IMG/VR virus record: IMGVR_UViG_3300030333_001429
Location: 1 to 28,530 of that record
Origin: a virus
Length of the DNA: 28,530 bases
Reading direction: 5' to 3' (one strand)
The translations under genes and the position numbers were made by a program. Positions 1-6,549 of the stretch are shown here, piece after piece. Under the pieces are notes generated by a model, which was not told the DNA's origin, searched no databases, and saw only the letters and a list, made by a program, of their open reading frames with translations. How positions within the stretch are numbered: the stretch's first letter is position 1; every line of letters begins with the position of its first letter.

Positions 1-162
1 CATGCTGATGCAATTCAATTATGGAAGAAATGGAAAGATGATGCTGATGAAGGTAGAATAAGGACTGTAGACTATGCTATCGCTGTTAGTTGGTTTAATA
101 AAGATATGGAAGATTGGAAACAAGAAGGGAAAAGCCATAGAAAAATAAAAAGGAGTAATTAA
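1..162 (+). CDS. Partial CDS, C-terminal 53 residues of an unknown protein
   Basis: An open frame runs from the window edge to a TAA at 160-162; the gene starts outside the window. The visible 53 residues are charged and rich in Trp, Lys and Asp, with no motif I recognise. The last codons contain the AGGAG that serves the next gene at 165, so the two are in the same operon. Function unknown. Confidence 0.6.
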   Translation, partial: HADAIQLWKKWKDDADEGRIRTVDYAIAVSWFNKDMEDWKQEGKSHRKIKRSN

Positions 163-164
163 TA

Positions 165-515
165 ATGAACCCAGAAGATACAAAGAAAAACATAAAGGCT
201 TTACTAGGAGCTGAGACAACTGAAGTAGACCCTTTTGAAAAGGTAATCATAATGGCAAAGCTGTTTGATGTAATGTCATTAATTGCATTATTGTCCAATA
301 GATTAATGAAAGCAGATTTGATTGATGAAGAAGAAGGCGATAAGGTTAGAGAAATTATCACTGGAGCCCAAGCATTTATAGGGTCTGTTCTTGAAGTGCA
401 ACCTGAGTTAGTTCACCTAGCTGCAGAGTTCTCCGATGGGATACCAGATGATATGGTTGATGATGTTAAAAGTATTGATTTATCTAGGAAGATAGGTGAT
501 GAGGCTCAAGCATGA
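165..515 (+). CDS. Hypothetical helical protein (116 aa)
   Basis: The ATG at 165 is preceded by a good AGGAG at 151-155. The protein is acidic and looks mostly helical, with a hydrophobic stretch around residues 25-50 (VIIMAKLFDVMSLIALLSN) that is more likely a buried helix than a membrane segment, because charged residues flank and interrupt it. No catalytic motif is visible. Its stop overlaps the start of the membrane protein at 512, which implies translational coupling. I do not recognise the family. Confidence 0.7.
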   Translation: MNPEDTKKNIKALLGAETTEVDPFEKVIIMAKLFDVMSLIALLSNRLMKADLIDEEEGDKVREIITGAQAFIGSVLEVQPELVHLAAEFSDGIPDDMVDDVKSIDLSRKIGDEAQA

Positions 516-676
516 ATATGGTTCAAGAATTTGCCTTGAACTTAATTGTAATATCTATGTTGGTTGGTGCTTTCGTGTATGGATTGTACCAACTAACATT
601 GTGGAATATCTACGAAGAAGGAGGAGAAGATGGAATTGAGTTTCCAGAGTCTGAACGAAACGAATCCAATAAATGA
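512..676 (+). CDS. Small single-pass membrane protein (54 aa)
   Basis: The ATG at 512 overlaps the previous stop (ATGA), and a GAGG lies at 501-504. A second in-frame ATG at 518 is an alternative start. Residues about 7-30 form one long hydrophobic helix (ALNLIVISMLVGAFVYGLYQ), followed by an acidic, hydrophilic tail. That is the layout of a one-span inner-membrane protein with its tail probably in the cytoplasm. Its last 47 bases overlap the next gene in another frame. Phage proteins of this type include lysis, superinfection-exclusion and host-takeover peptides, but nothing here picks one. Confidence 0.6.
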   Translation: MNMVQEFALNLIVISMLVGAFVYGLYQLTLWNIYEEGGEDGIEFPESERNESNK

Positions 677-926
677 TAATGAATGGAAAGCGTTATTGTT
701 ATTAGTAATGCGTGGATACAAAAGGAATAAAATACAATTTAGAACAGGGTTAGATGGCAATAGACATTTAAGATATGGGTATTGGTTGCCAATAAAACTA
801 GAAGACTTGGAATATCTACAAGAACATAGTAATATTAAACTCAAGGGAATAAAAATATTCGATGATGATTGTGGTGATAAATTCTGGTACGACATATCCC
901 TTCCACATACTAAGGAGAACGTATGA
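630..926 (+). CDS. Hypothetical protein (98 aa)
   Basis: A strong GGAGGAG lies 3-10 bases before the ATG at 630, which fixes the start although it is inside the end of the upstream membrane-protein gene. The sequence is mixed alpha/beta with aromatic residues and an acidic patch (DDDCGDKFWYDI) near the C-terminus. No family is recognised. The gene ends in a 4-base ATGA overlap with the gene at 923, typical of a coupled phage operon. Confidence 0.65.
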   Translation: MELSFQSLNETNPINDNEWKALLLLVMRGYKRNKIQFRTGLDGNRHLRYGYWLPIKLEDLEYLQEHSNIKLKGIKIFDDDCGDKFWYDISLPHTKENV

Positions 927-1174
927 ACAAGGCATTAATTGCTCATTGGACTTATGATAAGACCAATAGTAAAGGAGAAAAAAAGGAAATAGAGGTAGAA
1001 AGACTCATAGGTATTTATAATACTGTTGAAGAAGCTTCCTTTATAGAACGAAAAGCAAAGAAGAATTTTGAGGTTAACTGCAACTTCAAGATTGAAGACA
1101 CTAACAATAAAGTAACATCAAAGGCAAGTGTTTCTAGGTATATGGAGCATTTGAGGGGGAGAAATGGCAAATAA
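923..1174 (+). CDS. Hypothetical basic protein (83 aa)
   Basis: Starts at ATG 923 after AAGGAG (913-918), overlapping the upstream stop. It is lysine-rich and charged, with a possible beta-rich N-terminal half and a helical, basic C-terminus. No motif is recognised. It overlaps the DGQHR-domain gene by 11 bases, so the two are probably translated from one transcript. Confidence 0.6.
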   Translation: MNKALIAHWTYDKTNSKGEKKEIEVERLIGIYNTVEEASFIERKAKKNFEVNCNFKIEDTNNKVTSKASVSRYMEHLRGRNGK

Positions 1175-1937
1175 AACAACAAACTATAACAATTTTCAAT
1201 TAGTATTGGAAAATAGGCCGATTAAGCCTACAAAGCTTATTTCATTGGAAAAGAAGATGAAAGATAAGCCGTTCATATTCAAGACTAAGCCTATATTGTG
1301 TAACTCTAAAGAAGTTAGTAAAGAGAGATATGCAAGTTGTGATGGAACTGGTCTAGGAATAATAGATGGTCAGCATAGGTTTACAGTTGGTCAGCAACTT
1401 GGTAGGCCAATATATTATATAGTGGATGATAATATTCACTTAAATGATATAGCTGAAGCTACTTCAGAGACTACACCATGGACATTATCTGATTTCTTGC
1501 ATATGTATTGTGTACAAGGTAAGACTCACTATAAGGCATTCTCAGGATATGTTAATAGAAGTGGGTTTCCAGTTACAATGTGTCAGATGATATTACAAGG
1601 TGGTAAATGGAGATATGAAAAACTTCAGTTCACTACTGGTAATCTTGAATGCAACAACTGGGATAGAGCTAATTCATTTGAAGAAGCTATTAATGGAACA
1701 GATGAAAAAGCTGGTATATATGATTACTTAAAGTTTGCTAAGAAGTCAGCCTTCTTGCATGCTTATTGGATTATGTATAAACATCCAGAATATGACCATT
1801 CAAGGTTTATGAAGAAACTTGATTACCTAGCAAGGACTGTAGTTAACTGTCCTAATTGGAGATTGTTTCTAAAAGAGCTCCAGAAGATGTATAATCATAA
1901 CTCTAGAGACAAAGTAAGATTCTTAGAGGAGGATTAG
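1164..1937 (+). CDS. ParB/sulfiredoxin-like DGQHR-domain protein
   Basis: A 257-residue protein with ATG 1164 preceded by GAGGGGGAG. Residues 66-86 read IIDGQHRFTVGQQLGRPIYYI. The DGQHR (68-72) followed by a hydrophobic strand is the signature loop of the ParB/Srx nucleotide-binding fold, found in ParB N-terminal domains and DGQHR-type phage proteins. In the family this loop binds nucleotide, either CTP or ATP, or forms a nuclease-like site. Residues 25-65 would supply the preceding strands. The remainder is helical and Trp/Tyr-rich and I do not recognise it. There is no obvious ParB HTH block, so DNA partition is not implied. A regulatory or DNA-modification-related role is equally possible. 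Confidence 0.65.
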   Translation: MANKTTNYNNFQLVLENRPIKPTKLISLEKKMKDKPFIFKTKPILCNSKEVSKERYASCDGTGLGIIDGQHRFTVGQQLGRPIYYIVDDNIHLNDIAEATSETTPWTLSDFLHMYCVQGKTHYKAFSGYVNRSGFPVTMCQMILQGGKWRYEKLQFTTGNLECNNWDRANSFEEAINGTDEKAGIYDYLKFAKKSAFLHAYWIMYKHPEYDHSRFMKKLDYLARTVVNCPNWRLFLKELQKMYNHNSRDKVRFLEED

Positions 1938-2089
1938 TGGTTACTATTAAGGAACTAAAGTCTAGCATCCCAGACTTAATCCTTGATGTCTATACAGAGG
2001 GGAGGGTGACAGTAGTTACTTTCCCTTCAGGTAGGCTCAAGATTATGCCAGATGATAGAAAGCCAGGAGTTAAGAAAATTCGGGGTTAA
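1937..2089 (+). CDS. Small hypothetical protein, GTG start (50 aa)
   Basis: The GTG at 1937-1939 shares its first base with the TAG of the upstream gene, and GAGGAGGA at 1926-1933 is an excellent ribosome site. The 50-residue product has alternating hydrophobic residues (RVTVVTFPSGRLKIMP) that suggest a small beta-hairpin or barrel, then a basic tail. The strong start signal and the dense packing support it being real. Function unknown. Confidence 0.5.
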   Translation: MVTIKELKSSIPDLILDVYTEGRVTVVTFPSGRLKIMPDDRKPGVKKIRG

Positions 2090-2105
2090 TGTCACCTTTT
2101 TTCAA

Positions 2106-2134
2106 TTAACCAGTTCGTAATAGAATTGGATAAT
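2106..2134 (+). promoter_or_regulatory. Candidate sigma70-type promoter
   Basis: TTAACC (2106-2111) and GATAAT (2129-2134) are separated by 17 bases and match the -35/-10 consensus at 4/6 and 5/6. It lies in the first true gap after the gene ending at 2089. Transcription would begin near 2141 and produce a leader of about 100 bases carrying the hairpin at 2189-2222. This is a pattern match only. Confidence 0.35.
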
Positions 2135-2173
2135 GAATGAAAGAGTACAAGGGTTGGCGCCTAAAGACATATC

Positions 2174-2229
2174 CCCGTTAATCTCGCAATGTGGGGCGTC
2201 CATGCATCTGTGCGTCCTACATGAGCGGG
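2174..2229 (+). ncRNA. Structured leader or small RNA candidate
   Basis: The inner stem pairs 2189-2198 (ATGTGGGGCG) with 2213-2222 (CGTCCTACAT): ten consecutive pairs, two of them G-U. CTC 2183-2185 with GAG 2223-2225, and CCCG 2174-2177 with CGGG 2226-2229, extend it through an internal loop. Base composition here is richer in G+C than the flanking genes. The structure sits between a possible promoter and the start at 2244, so a cis-acting leader is the simplest reading. It does not fold as a tRNA by eye. Confidence 0.4.
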
Positions 2230-2243
2230 AAAAGGAAAGAAAC

Positions 2244-2474
2244 ATGGATAATATAGAAAGAGACACACAAGCATTATTAGAAGATGAAGAGTTCAATCAA
2301 AATAAGAATGAGGTATTCCTATATTTAGAACAACTGAGGGAATCTGGTAAGACAAATATGTTTGGAGCGGTTGCTTTTATTCAATCAGATTTTGAATGTA
2401 CTAAGCAAATGGCTAGAAGATACTTATCAGAGTGGATGAAAAGTTATAAAAAGGAATACAATGAAGAAGAATAA
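2244..2474 (+). CDS. Hypothetical acidic protein (76 aa)
   Basis: I chose the ATG at 2244, preceded by AAAGGAAAG, over an in-frame ATG at 2133. The 2133 start has no ribosome site, and the extension would translate the G+C-rich structured region. The 76-residue product is helical and acidic, with a C-terminal part (KQMARRYLSEWMKSYKKEY) that could be a small helical DNA- or protein-binding unit. No family is recognised. It overlaps the next start by 14 bases. Confidence 0.65.
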   Translation: MDNIERDTQALLEDEEFNQNKNEVFLYLEQLRESGKTNMFGAVAFIQSDFECTKQMARRYLSEWMKSYKKEYNEEE

Positions 2475-2652
2475 AGATAAAATGCTTAATATAGTAACTA
2501 GAAAAGAATGTATGGATGCTATTGAGTATCTATTCACAGAAGGTTTCATTGAAGATATGAGGTCTGATGCTAGATATTATACAAGGATATTATTAAACAA
2601 AGTAGCAAATGATTACAACATTAAACTAGAATGGGAGGAAGACTATGCCTAG
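2461..2652 (+). CDS. Hypothetical protein (63 aa)
   Basis: ATG 2461 lies inside the end of the previous gene, with AAAAGGAA upstream. It is a small charged helical protein (many Asp, Glu, Lys, Arg) with no recognisable motif. It overlaps the HTH-like gene at 2645 by eight bases, which places it in the same coupled operon. Function unknown. Confidence 0.6.
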   Translation: MKKNKDKMLNIVTRKECMDAIEYLFTEGFIEDMRSDARYYTRILLNKVANDYNIKLEWEEDYA

Positions 2653-3019
2653 TCCAATGAAAAAGAGAACACAAAAAGAAAGAGTATTAAAGTTTATGGA
2701 AGAAGGTAATTCTATTACACCTATTGAAGCCTTAGAAAGGTTTGGATGTTTTAGATTAGCACATATAATATGGGAAATAAGAAAAGATAGACATGTTTAT
2801 ACAAGAATGATTAAACATCCTAAATATGGCACTAAGTTTGCTGAATATTCATTTAAAAAACATGAAGAAGAGATAGTACCTGATGTAAATGATTTACCAA
2901 ACATCGAAGAAGAAAAGTACGTGTTGGTTGATGAATGGGGAAGAGAACCCGGTTTATCAGATGTTCCATTAACTGTTATGACTGAAAAAGAAGCTAAAAG
3001 ACTTAGGAGTAAAGTATGA
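2645..3019 (+). CDS. HTH-domain protein, probable DNA-binding regulator
   Basis: Residues about 9-55 match the phage helix-turn-helix pattern seen in small helix-turn-helix proteins of the HTH_39 type: a starting helix (KERVLKFMEEG), then SITPIEALERFGCFRLAHIIWEIR, then a wing. In these proteins the T-P-x-E-A-L-x-R-F-G core forms the helix-turn-helix. The rest (about 60-124) is acidic and less ordered. The start at 2645 has GGGAGGA upstream. A transcription regulator or replication-linked DNA-binding protein is likely; the binding site is unknown. Confidence 0.65.
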   Translation: MPSPMKKRTQKERVLKFMEEGNSITPIEALERFGCFRLAHIIWEIRKDRHVYTRMIKHPKYGTKFAEYSFKKHEEEIVPDVNDLPNIEEEKYVLVDEWGREPGLSDVPLTVMTEKEAKRLRSKV

Positions 3020-3192
3020 GATATTATTGGGAAGTTTTATTTAGCACAGAGTATTTTCCATATTGGGAATTCACAATGCTTATGATGTTAGCATTGCAGA
3101 TTAGTCATTTATGGAGACTTCACAGAATAGAAGAAAAAGTAGACATATTAAATGAAACAATGAATGAAGTATTGGATGAACTATTAGATTAA
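3016..3192 (+). CDS. Small protein with N-terminal hydrophobic helix (58 aa)
   Basis: The ATG at 3016 overlaps the upstream TGA, and TTAGGAGT lies nine bases before it. An N-terminal aromatic and hydrophobic part (residues 8-34, with FTMLMMLALQISHLW) precedes an amphipathic, acidic heptad-like helix (RIEEKVDILNETMNEVLDELLD). The layout suits a small membrane-anchored or peripheral protein with a coiled-coil tail. Function unknown. Confidence 0.55.
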   Translation: MRYYWEVLFSTEYFPYWEFTMLMMLALQISHLWRLHRIEEKVDILNETMNEVLDELLD

Positions 3193-3207
3193 AAAAGGGA
3201 GAAAAGA

Positions 3208-3798
3208 ATGGGATTTGACTTAAGTGGATTAAATCCACGAGAAAATACACCTAAGCCTGAGGCTATAACAAAATGGTATAATGAAGATGGTTGGGTACAA
3301 TGGAAAGAAATGGAAAAGGTAGAAGGTGCTTCTGTAGAGTATTTTGAAGCTCATGAAAAATGGAGTCAAGAAAACCCCGGTGATTACTTTAGAGCAAATG
3401 TATGGTGGTGGAGACCATTATGGGATTATGTATGTCATGTATGTGATGATATACTAACTGAAGAAGATATGGAAAAAGGCACATACAATGATGGACATGA
3501 GATAGATAATGAAAAAGCTATGGAAATTGCTGATAGATTAAAAACATTACATAAGAATGGAGACATACTTAAACATCAGATAGAAAGAGAAGCTTATCTG
3601 GAAGGTTTAGATAAAGAAAAATGCACAATATGTAATGGAACTGGACAAAGGAACGATGAAATAGTTCAGGGAGAGTGTAACAGTTGTAAAGGGGAAGGAA
3701 AAGTAGAAAGCTTTGCTAAACAATATCCATTTGATGCGGAGATTGCATTGCAATTTGCTAACTTCTGTGAACAGTCAGGTGGTTTTAGCATTTGTTAA
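3208..3798 (+). CDS. Hypothetical CxxC / DnaJ-type zinc-ribbon protein (196 aa)
   Basis: ATG 3208 follows GGGAG. A CHVCDD segment (residues 76-81) carries one CxxC. Further on, CTICNGTGQ and CNSCKGEGK repeat the CxxCxGxG form of the DnaJ zinc-binding region, giving four well-placed cysteines for one zinc ion. There is no J-domain, so it is not a chaperone in the DnaJ sense. An aromatic cluster (NVWWWRPLW) lies just before the first CxxC. The family is not recognised beyond the zinc ribbon. It is the last gene before the structured gap at 3799-3930. Confidence 0.65.
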   Translation: MGFDLSGLNPRENTPKPEAITKWYNEDGWVQWKEMEKVEGASVEYFEAHEKWSQENPGDYFRANVWWWRPLWDYVCHVCDDILTEEDMEKGTYNDGHEIDNEKAMEIADRLKTLHKNGDILKHQIEREAYLEGLDKEKCTICNGTGQRNDEIVQGECNSCKGEGKVESFAKQYPFDAEIALQFANFCEQSGGFSIC

Positions 3799-3816
3799 AT
3801 TTGCTTAACCCGAGCA

Positions 3817-3876
3817 CGGAATATAAGCTGGTAGTTGTGTAAGTCTACCCAGAGCCTCAACGCCAGCTATATTTCG
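3817..3876 (+). ncRNA. Long imperfect hairpin in intergenic gap
   Basis: 3817-3831 pairs with 3863-3876 over 14 base pairs, interrupted by one bulged A at 3825 and containing one G-U pair. The helix continues as GUUG 3834-3837 with CAAC 3858-3861, leaving a loop of about 20 bases. No U-run follows, so it is not a classical intrinsic terminator. It could be a transcript end processed by RNase, a small RNA, or a protein-binding site. The gap around it (3799-3930) shows no gene. Confidence 0.45.
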
Positions 3877-3877
3877 A

Positions 3878-3906
3878 TTGACTGTAAACCTTGATATTAT
3901 TAAATT
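3878..3906 (+). promoter_or_regulatory. Weak candidate promoter for recombination genes
   Basis: TTGACT (3878-3883) is followed after 17 bases by TAAATT (3901-3906). These fit the -35 consensus at 5/6 and the -10 at 4/6. It lies directly after the hairpin and 25 bases before the nuclease start at 3931, a sensible place for a new transcript. Pattern match only. Confidence 0.3.
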
Positions 3907-3930
3907 TACGATACATTTTGGGAGAGAAAA

Positions 3931-4707
3931 ATGGATATAGAGCAAATATATAACACATATCTTAAACAGCAAGAATCACTCAAAGAGAGAGATAAGAACG
4001 TGTTCCATGCATCATCTGCAGGCAGTTGTTTAAGGAAACAAATGTATTCATACTATGATTATCCAACTGATGAAAAAGATGGTGGTTCATATAGAATACT
4101 AAGGCTTGGGACTATAGTACATAGTGATGTTGAAAAAGCATTGTCATCATACCAAGATACATTAGCAGGTATGCAATCTAAAGATGCTCCAATCACTAAA
4201 AGTATTCATATTGAAGAGAAAATTAAATTAGAACAGTTAGAAGTATCTGGTACATTTGACGCAGGTGAGATGATAACTGATAAAATAAATGATACAGAAG
4301 AATTCAATCTTTATGATTTAAAAACTGCAGCTGCTTATAAGTGGACTACTAAATTTGGTAGAAAACAAAATAGGGTTGCTGATTCTGATTTAAATTACAA
4401 ACTTCAATTAGGTACTTATGCTTTGGGAGTAAGACATAAGTATAGTCCAGATAGAATTAATATGTATCTCTTGTGGTATAATAAAAATACATCACAAATG
4501 AGAGAACAGCTGGTGTCTCCAGAGTGGATAGACAAAGCTTTGGAATATTGGATAGAAATACATGAGATGAAAGAAGATATGGGTAAATCTTTTGAAGATG
4601 AACTTGTACCTCAGGTATCTTATGGTGTTCCTATGCAAGACTGGGAATGTAGATATTGTCAATTTTATAGTATCTGTCCTAGCACATTAGCAGATAAAAA
4701 AAGATAA
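3931..4707 (+). CDS. Cas4/RecB-like PD-(D/E)XK exonuclease with Fe-S cysteines
   Basis: This 258-residue protein has the full Cas4/AddB-like layout. Cys33 lies in HASSAGSCLRKQMY, His64 in GTIVHSDVE, and Asp110 in SGTFDAGE. The catalytic D-x-K is Asp129-Leu-Lys131 (YDLKTA), a Gln/Tyr motif is at 157-164 (YKLQLGTY), and C-terminal Cys240, Cys243 and Cys249 are in WECRYCQFYSIC. The four cysteines are placed as in 4Fe-4S Cas4-type nucleases. The family cuts single-stranded or end-resected DNA. With the annealing protein and SSB downstream, its likely role is resecting phage DNA ends for recombination. No cas genes are nearby, so it is not CRISPR adaptation machinery. Confidence 0.85.
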   Translation: MDIEQIYNTYLKQQESLKERDKNVFHASSAGSCLRKQMYSYYDYPTDEKDGGSYRILRLGTIVHSDVEKALSSYQDTLAGMQSKDAPITKSIHIEEKIKLEQLEVSGTFDAGEMITDKINDTEEFNLYDLKTAAAYKWTTKFGRKQNRVADSDLNYKLQLGTYALGVRHKYSPDRINMYLLWYNKNTSQMREQLVSPEWIDKALEYWIEIHEMKEDMGKSFEDELVPQVSYGVPMQDWECRYCQFYSICPSTLADKKR

Positions 4708-4716
4708 GGAGTAATA

Positions 4717-5355
4717 ATGAGCAATAAGAATGAGGTAATGGTAGTTGACGAGCAAATGCTACAAGCTACCGATGCCGTAAGAAAGGCAATAACTAACAAA
4801 CATAAAAAGGTATCTAGACTGAAGACGCCTAAGCCATTCATTAAGAAAAAGATGGGTTTGGATTATGTGGAATTCTCTTACATGAGAGATGTTGCAGATA
4901 AAGAATTTCCAGGCTGGTCTTGGACGATAGAAAAGACTGAGGTACTAGGAAGCGAAGCGTACGTTGTACAAGGTCGCTTAACTTGGTATGATGAAGGATT
5001 ATGGAGAAAGGCTGATATGGTAGCTGCACATAGGATACAAAAGAAACGTGGCACTAATGAATTTGTAGACATAGGTAATGATGTTAAAGCTGCTAATACA
5101 GATTGTATTAAGAAAGCATTTAATATGTACCTAAATATTGCAGATGATGTATATCGTAATCAGGTTGAAGATTTATCATTAACTGATGAACAAGCAAATG
5201 ATATTCTTGTAGTAGCTGGAGATATAAGCGAAGAAAGAATAGAACAGATACACGATTTAATCAAAGAGCAAGCAATAAATACTGCAAATTACAATTCATC
5301 ACTATTAAAACTAGAGAGAGAAAGGGAAAAAATAAATGCGAAATCTGAACAGTAG
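4717..5355 (+). CDS. Rad52-like single-strand annealing protein
   Basis: A 212-residue protein starting after AGGAGTAATAATG. Residues 50-75 (YVEFSYMRDVADKEFPGWSW) and 85-140 (VQGRLTW, then KKRGTNEFVDIGNDVKAA and TDCIKKAFN) follow the Rad52/Rad22 family pattern. There the conserved G-N-D-x-K-A-A-x-x-D-x-x-K-K helix contributes to DNA binding in the annealing ring. The C-terminal 50 residues are charged and may bind partners. Its position directly after the exonuclease and upstream of an SSB-like protein is the standard phage recombination order. It would anneal complementary single strands during replication or end repair. The call rests on motif resemblance. Confidence 0.75.
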   Translation: MSNKNEVMVVDEQMLQATDAVRKAITNKHKKVSRLKTPKPFIKKKMGLDYVEFSYMRDVADKEFPGWSWTIEKTEVLGSEAYVVQGRLTWYDEGLWRKADMVAAHRIQKKRGTNEFVDIGNDVKAANTDCIKKAFNMYLNIADDVYRNQVEDLSLTDEQANDILVVAGDISEERIEQIHDLIKEQAINTANYNSSLLKLEREREKINAKSEQ

Positions 5356-5596
5356 TTATGATGATGCCCTTCTAACTGAAGAAGAGTGTTATACAATAGG
5401 CACTAACGATGGAAAAGAATTTAGAAGAGTGGTTTATAAAGGAACTAAGCTTCTGAATGGCAAACCTATGATGGTATTTAAAACTGAAGAGGATACATCC
5501 TTAACAGTTAATCCGTCATTTCATACATTTACAATAGAAGAAATCCCACTACCTCAACCAGAGGACTTGGGAGAAGGAGAACAAACACATGGGTAA
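5336..5596 (+). CDS. Hypothetical protein (86 aa)
   Basis: It starts at ATG 5336, inside the end of the annealing-protein gene, with AAAGGG upstream. The product looks beta-rich (DGKEFRRVVYKGTKLLNGKPMMVFKT in pattern), like a small SH3-like or OB-like barrel, followed by an acidic Pro-rich tail. No family is recognised. Its position inside the recombination cassette suggests an accessory role, but the sequence does not say which. Confidence 0.6.
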   Translation: MRNLNSSYDDALLTEEECYTIGTNDGKEFRRVVYKGTKLLNGKPMMVFKTEEDTSLTVNPSFHTFTIEEIPLPQPEDLGEGEQTHG

Positions 5597-5861
5597 AATC
5601 TCAAAAGAAAATACCGAGAAACTCGTAAAGAGCGGAGTTCTTTCAAAGAAGGCTCTTGCTGAAATGGAAAAGTTAAACGTAGTTGCTAAAGACAGAACTA
5701 AAATCAAACGATTTATGAAAACTGCAGATGGTAAGTTCGTTGAACCAAGTCTATATTTCAGAGGAGCTAAAGGATGTAAACCATCAAAGAAAATGGAAGA
5801 GTTCACCGCTGAATATCAAAAACTATTAGACAAATACACAACAACTAAAAACACTAAATAG
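5589..5861 (+). CDS. Hypothetical basic protein (90 aa)
   Basis: ATG 5589 is preceded by GGGAGAAGGAG. The protein is lysine-rich: an N-terminal helical region (KENTEKLVKSGVLSKKALAEM), a short central segment with FVEPSLYFRGAKG, and a charged helical C-terminus. The basic character would suit nucleic-acid binding, but no motif is recognised. It lies eight bases before the SSB-like gene and shares its operon. Confidence 0.6.
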   Translation: MGKISKENTEKLVKSGVLSKKALAEMEKLNVVAKDRTKIKRFMKTADGKFVEPSLYFRGAKGCKPSKKMEEFTAEYQKLLDKYTTTKNTK

Positions 5862-5869
5862 GAGTAATA

Positions 5870-6496
5870 ATGGCTAAGACAATAAAAGGTGCAGTATATG
5901 ACCCTTCACAACAATGGATTCCAACTGAGGAAGGTACTTACCCAGCTCATGTAACATCTTTAACTACTAAAGAAGTTGCAACTAGAGCAGGTGAGGCTAT
6001 TGTTGTAAATATGACATACAAAGTAGCGCCTGAGGTAGTAGATGTTAAACAGAAACTATGGGAAATGGATGGATATGAGTACAAAAGAGATAGCTCTGGA
6101 GAAAAGATACCAGTATTTAATGGTGGAGGTTCTCAACAAGAGGTCAGTTGTACACATCTAAAAGATAAAGTTCTATATGATAATGGATTCTTTGTCTTTA
6201 CGGATACATCATCAGCTAGTAAGAATCAAAGATACTTTGCTTTACTTGAGAATCTTGGCATCAAATGTGAAGATGACAAAGGAATAAAGAAGTTAGTTCT
6301 TATTGAAGATGAGGATGTTGTAGGTCAACCAGTATATGTCACAACTAAGAGACAAGAATACGTCACTAAGGAAACTCGTGATTTACCAGTAGACCAACAA
6401 GAGAAACGTGCTACATTCAAAGTCAACACTGTTACTAAGTGGGAGGATGGAGATGTCCTATCTCAAGAAGAGATGGATGATGATGTCCCCTTCTAA
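5870..6496 (+). CDS. Probable single-stranded DNA-binding protein
   Basis: A 208-residue protein after AGGAGTAATAATG. The C-terminus, EEMDDDVPF, is the acidic tip with final hydrophobic pair that SSB proteins use to recruit helicase, primase and recombination partners. The body is beta-rich (HVTSLTTKEVATRAGEAIVV and following strands), as for an OB fold. The length is close to other phage SSB-like proteins, but I could not match a specific subfamily. The nuclease, annealing protein and SSB order supports the call. It would coat single strands exposed by resection and replication. Confidence 0.65.
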   Translation: MAKTIKGAVYDPSQQWIPTEEGTYPAHVTSLTTKEVATRAGEAIVVNMTYKVAPEVVDVKQKLWEMDGYEYKRDSSGEKIPVFNGGGSQQEVSCTHLKDKVLYDNGFFVFTDTSSASKNQRYFALLENLGIKCEDDKGIKKLVLIEDEDVVGQPVYVTTKRQEYVTKETRDLPVDQQEKRATFKVNTVTKWEDGDVLSQEEMDDDVPF

Positions 6497-6518
6497 ATAA
6501 GAGAAAAAAGGGTTTTTT

Positions 6519-6533
6519 ATTGTAATATACAAT
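6519..6533. promoter_or_regulatory. Operator-like inverted repeat
   Basis: ATTGTA (6519-6524) and TACAAT (6528-6533) form a perfect inverted repeat around a 3-base centre. The right arm TACAAT is also 5/6 to a -10 box, though no -35 is visible. The location, just after the SSB gene and before a new gene group, fits an operator. The binding protein is unknown; the HTH-like gene at 2645 is one candidate. Confidence 0.3.
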
Positions 6534-6549
6534 AGAGTAAATTAGAGGC

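Noticed and set aside
593-895. Long open frame on the - strand in the left block
   Set aside because: It is antisense to a well-supported + strand gene with a strong ribosome site, has no start signal, and its hydrophobic content mirrors the purine-rich coding strand. The same applies to the other - strand frames in 1-12206.
1164-1937. ParB partition protein implying a plasmid-like prophage
   Set aside because: Only the DGQHR loop is recognisable; no HTH block, no ParA neighbour and no parS-like repeats were seen.
2133-2243. N-terminal extension of the gene at 2244 back to ATG 2133
   Set aside because: No ribosome site at 2133, atypical composition, and the region folds as RNA; the start at 2244 has AAAGGAAAG.
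2090-2243. tRNA gene in the structured gap
   Set aside because: No T-loop, anticodon arm or acceptor pairing of normal length could be drawn.
3931-4707. CRISPR adaptation role for the Cas4-like nuclease
   Set aside because: No cas1/cas2 and no repeat-spacer array in the window; the neighbours are recombination genes.
6501-6520. A-run/GGG/T-run as an intrinsic terminator after the SSB-like gene
   Set aside because: The possible stem is only A-U pairs around a 3-base loop, too weak for an intrinsic terminator.
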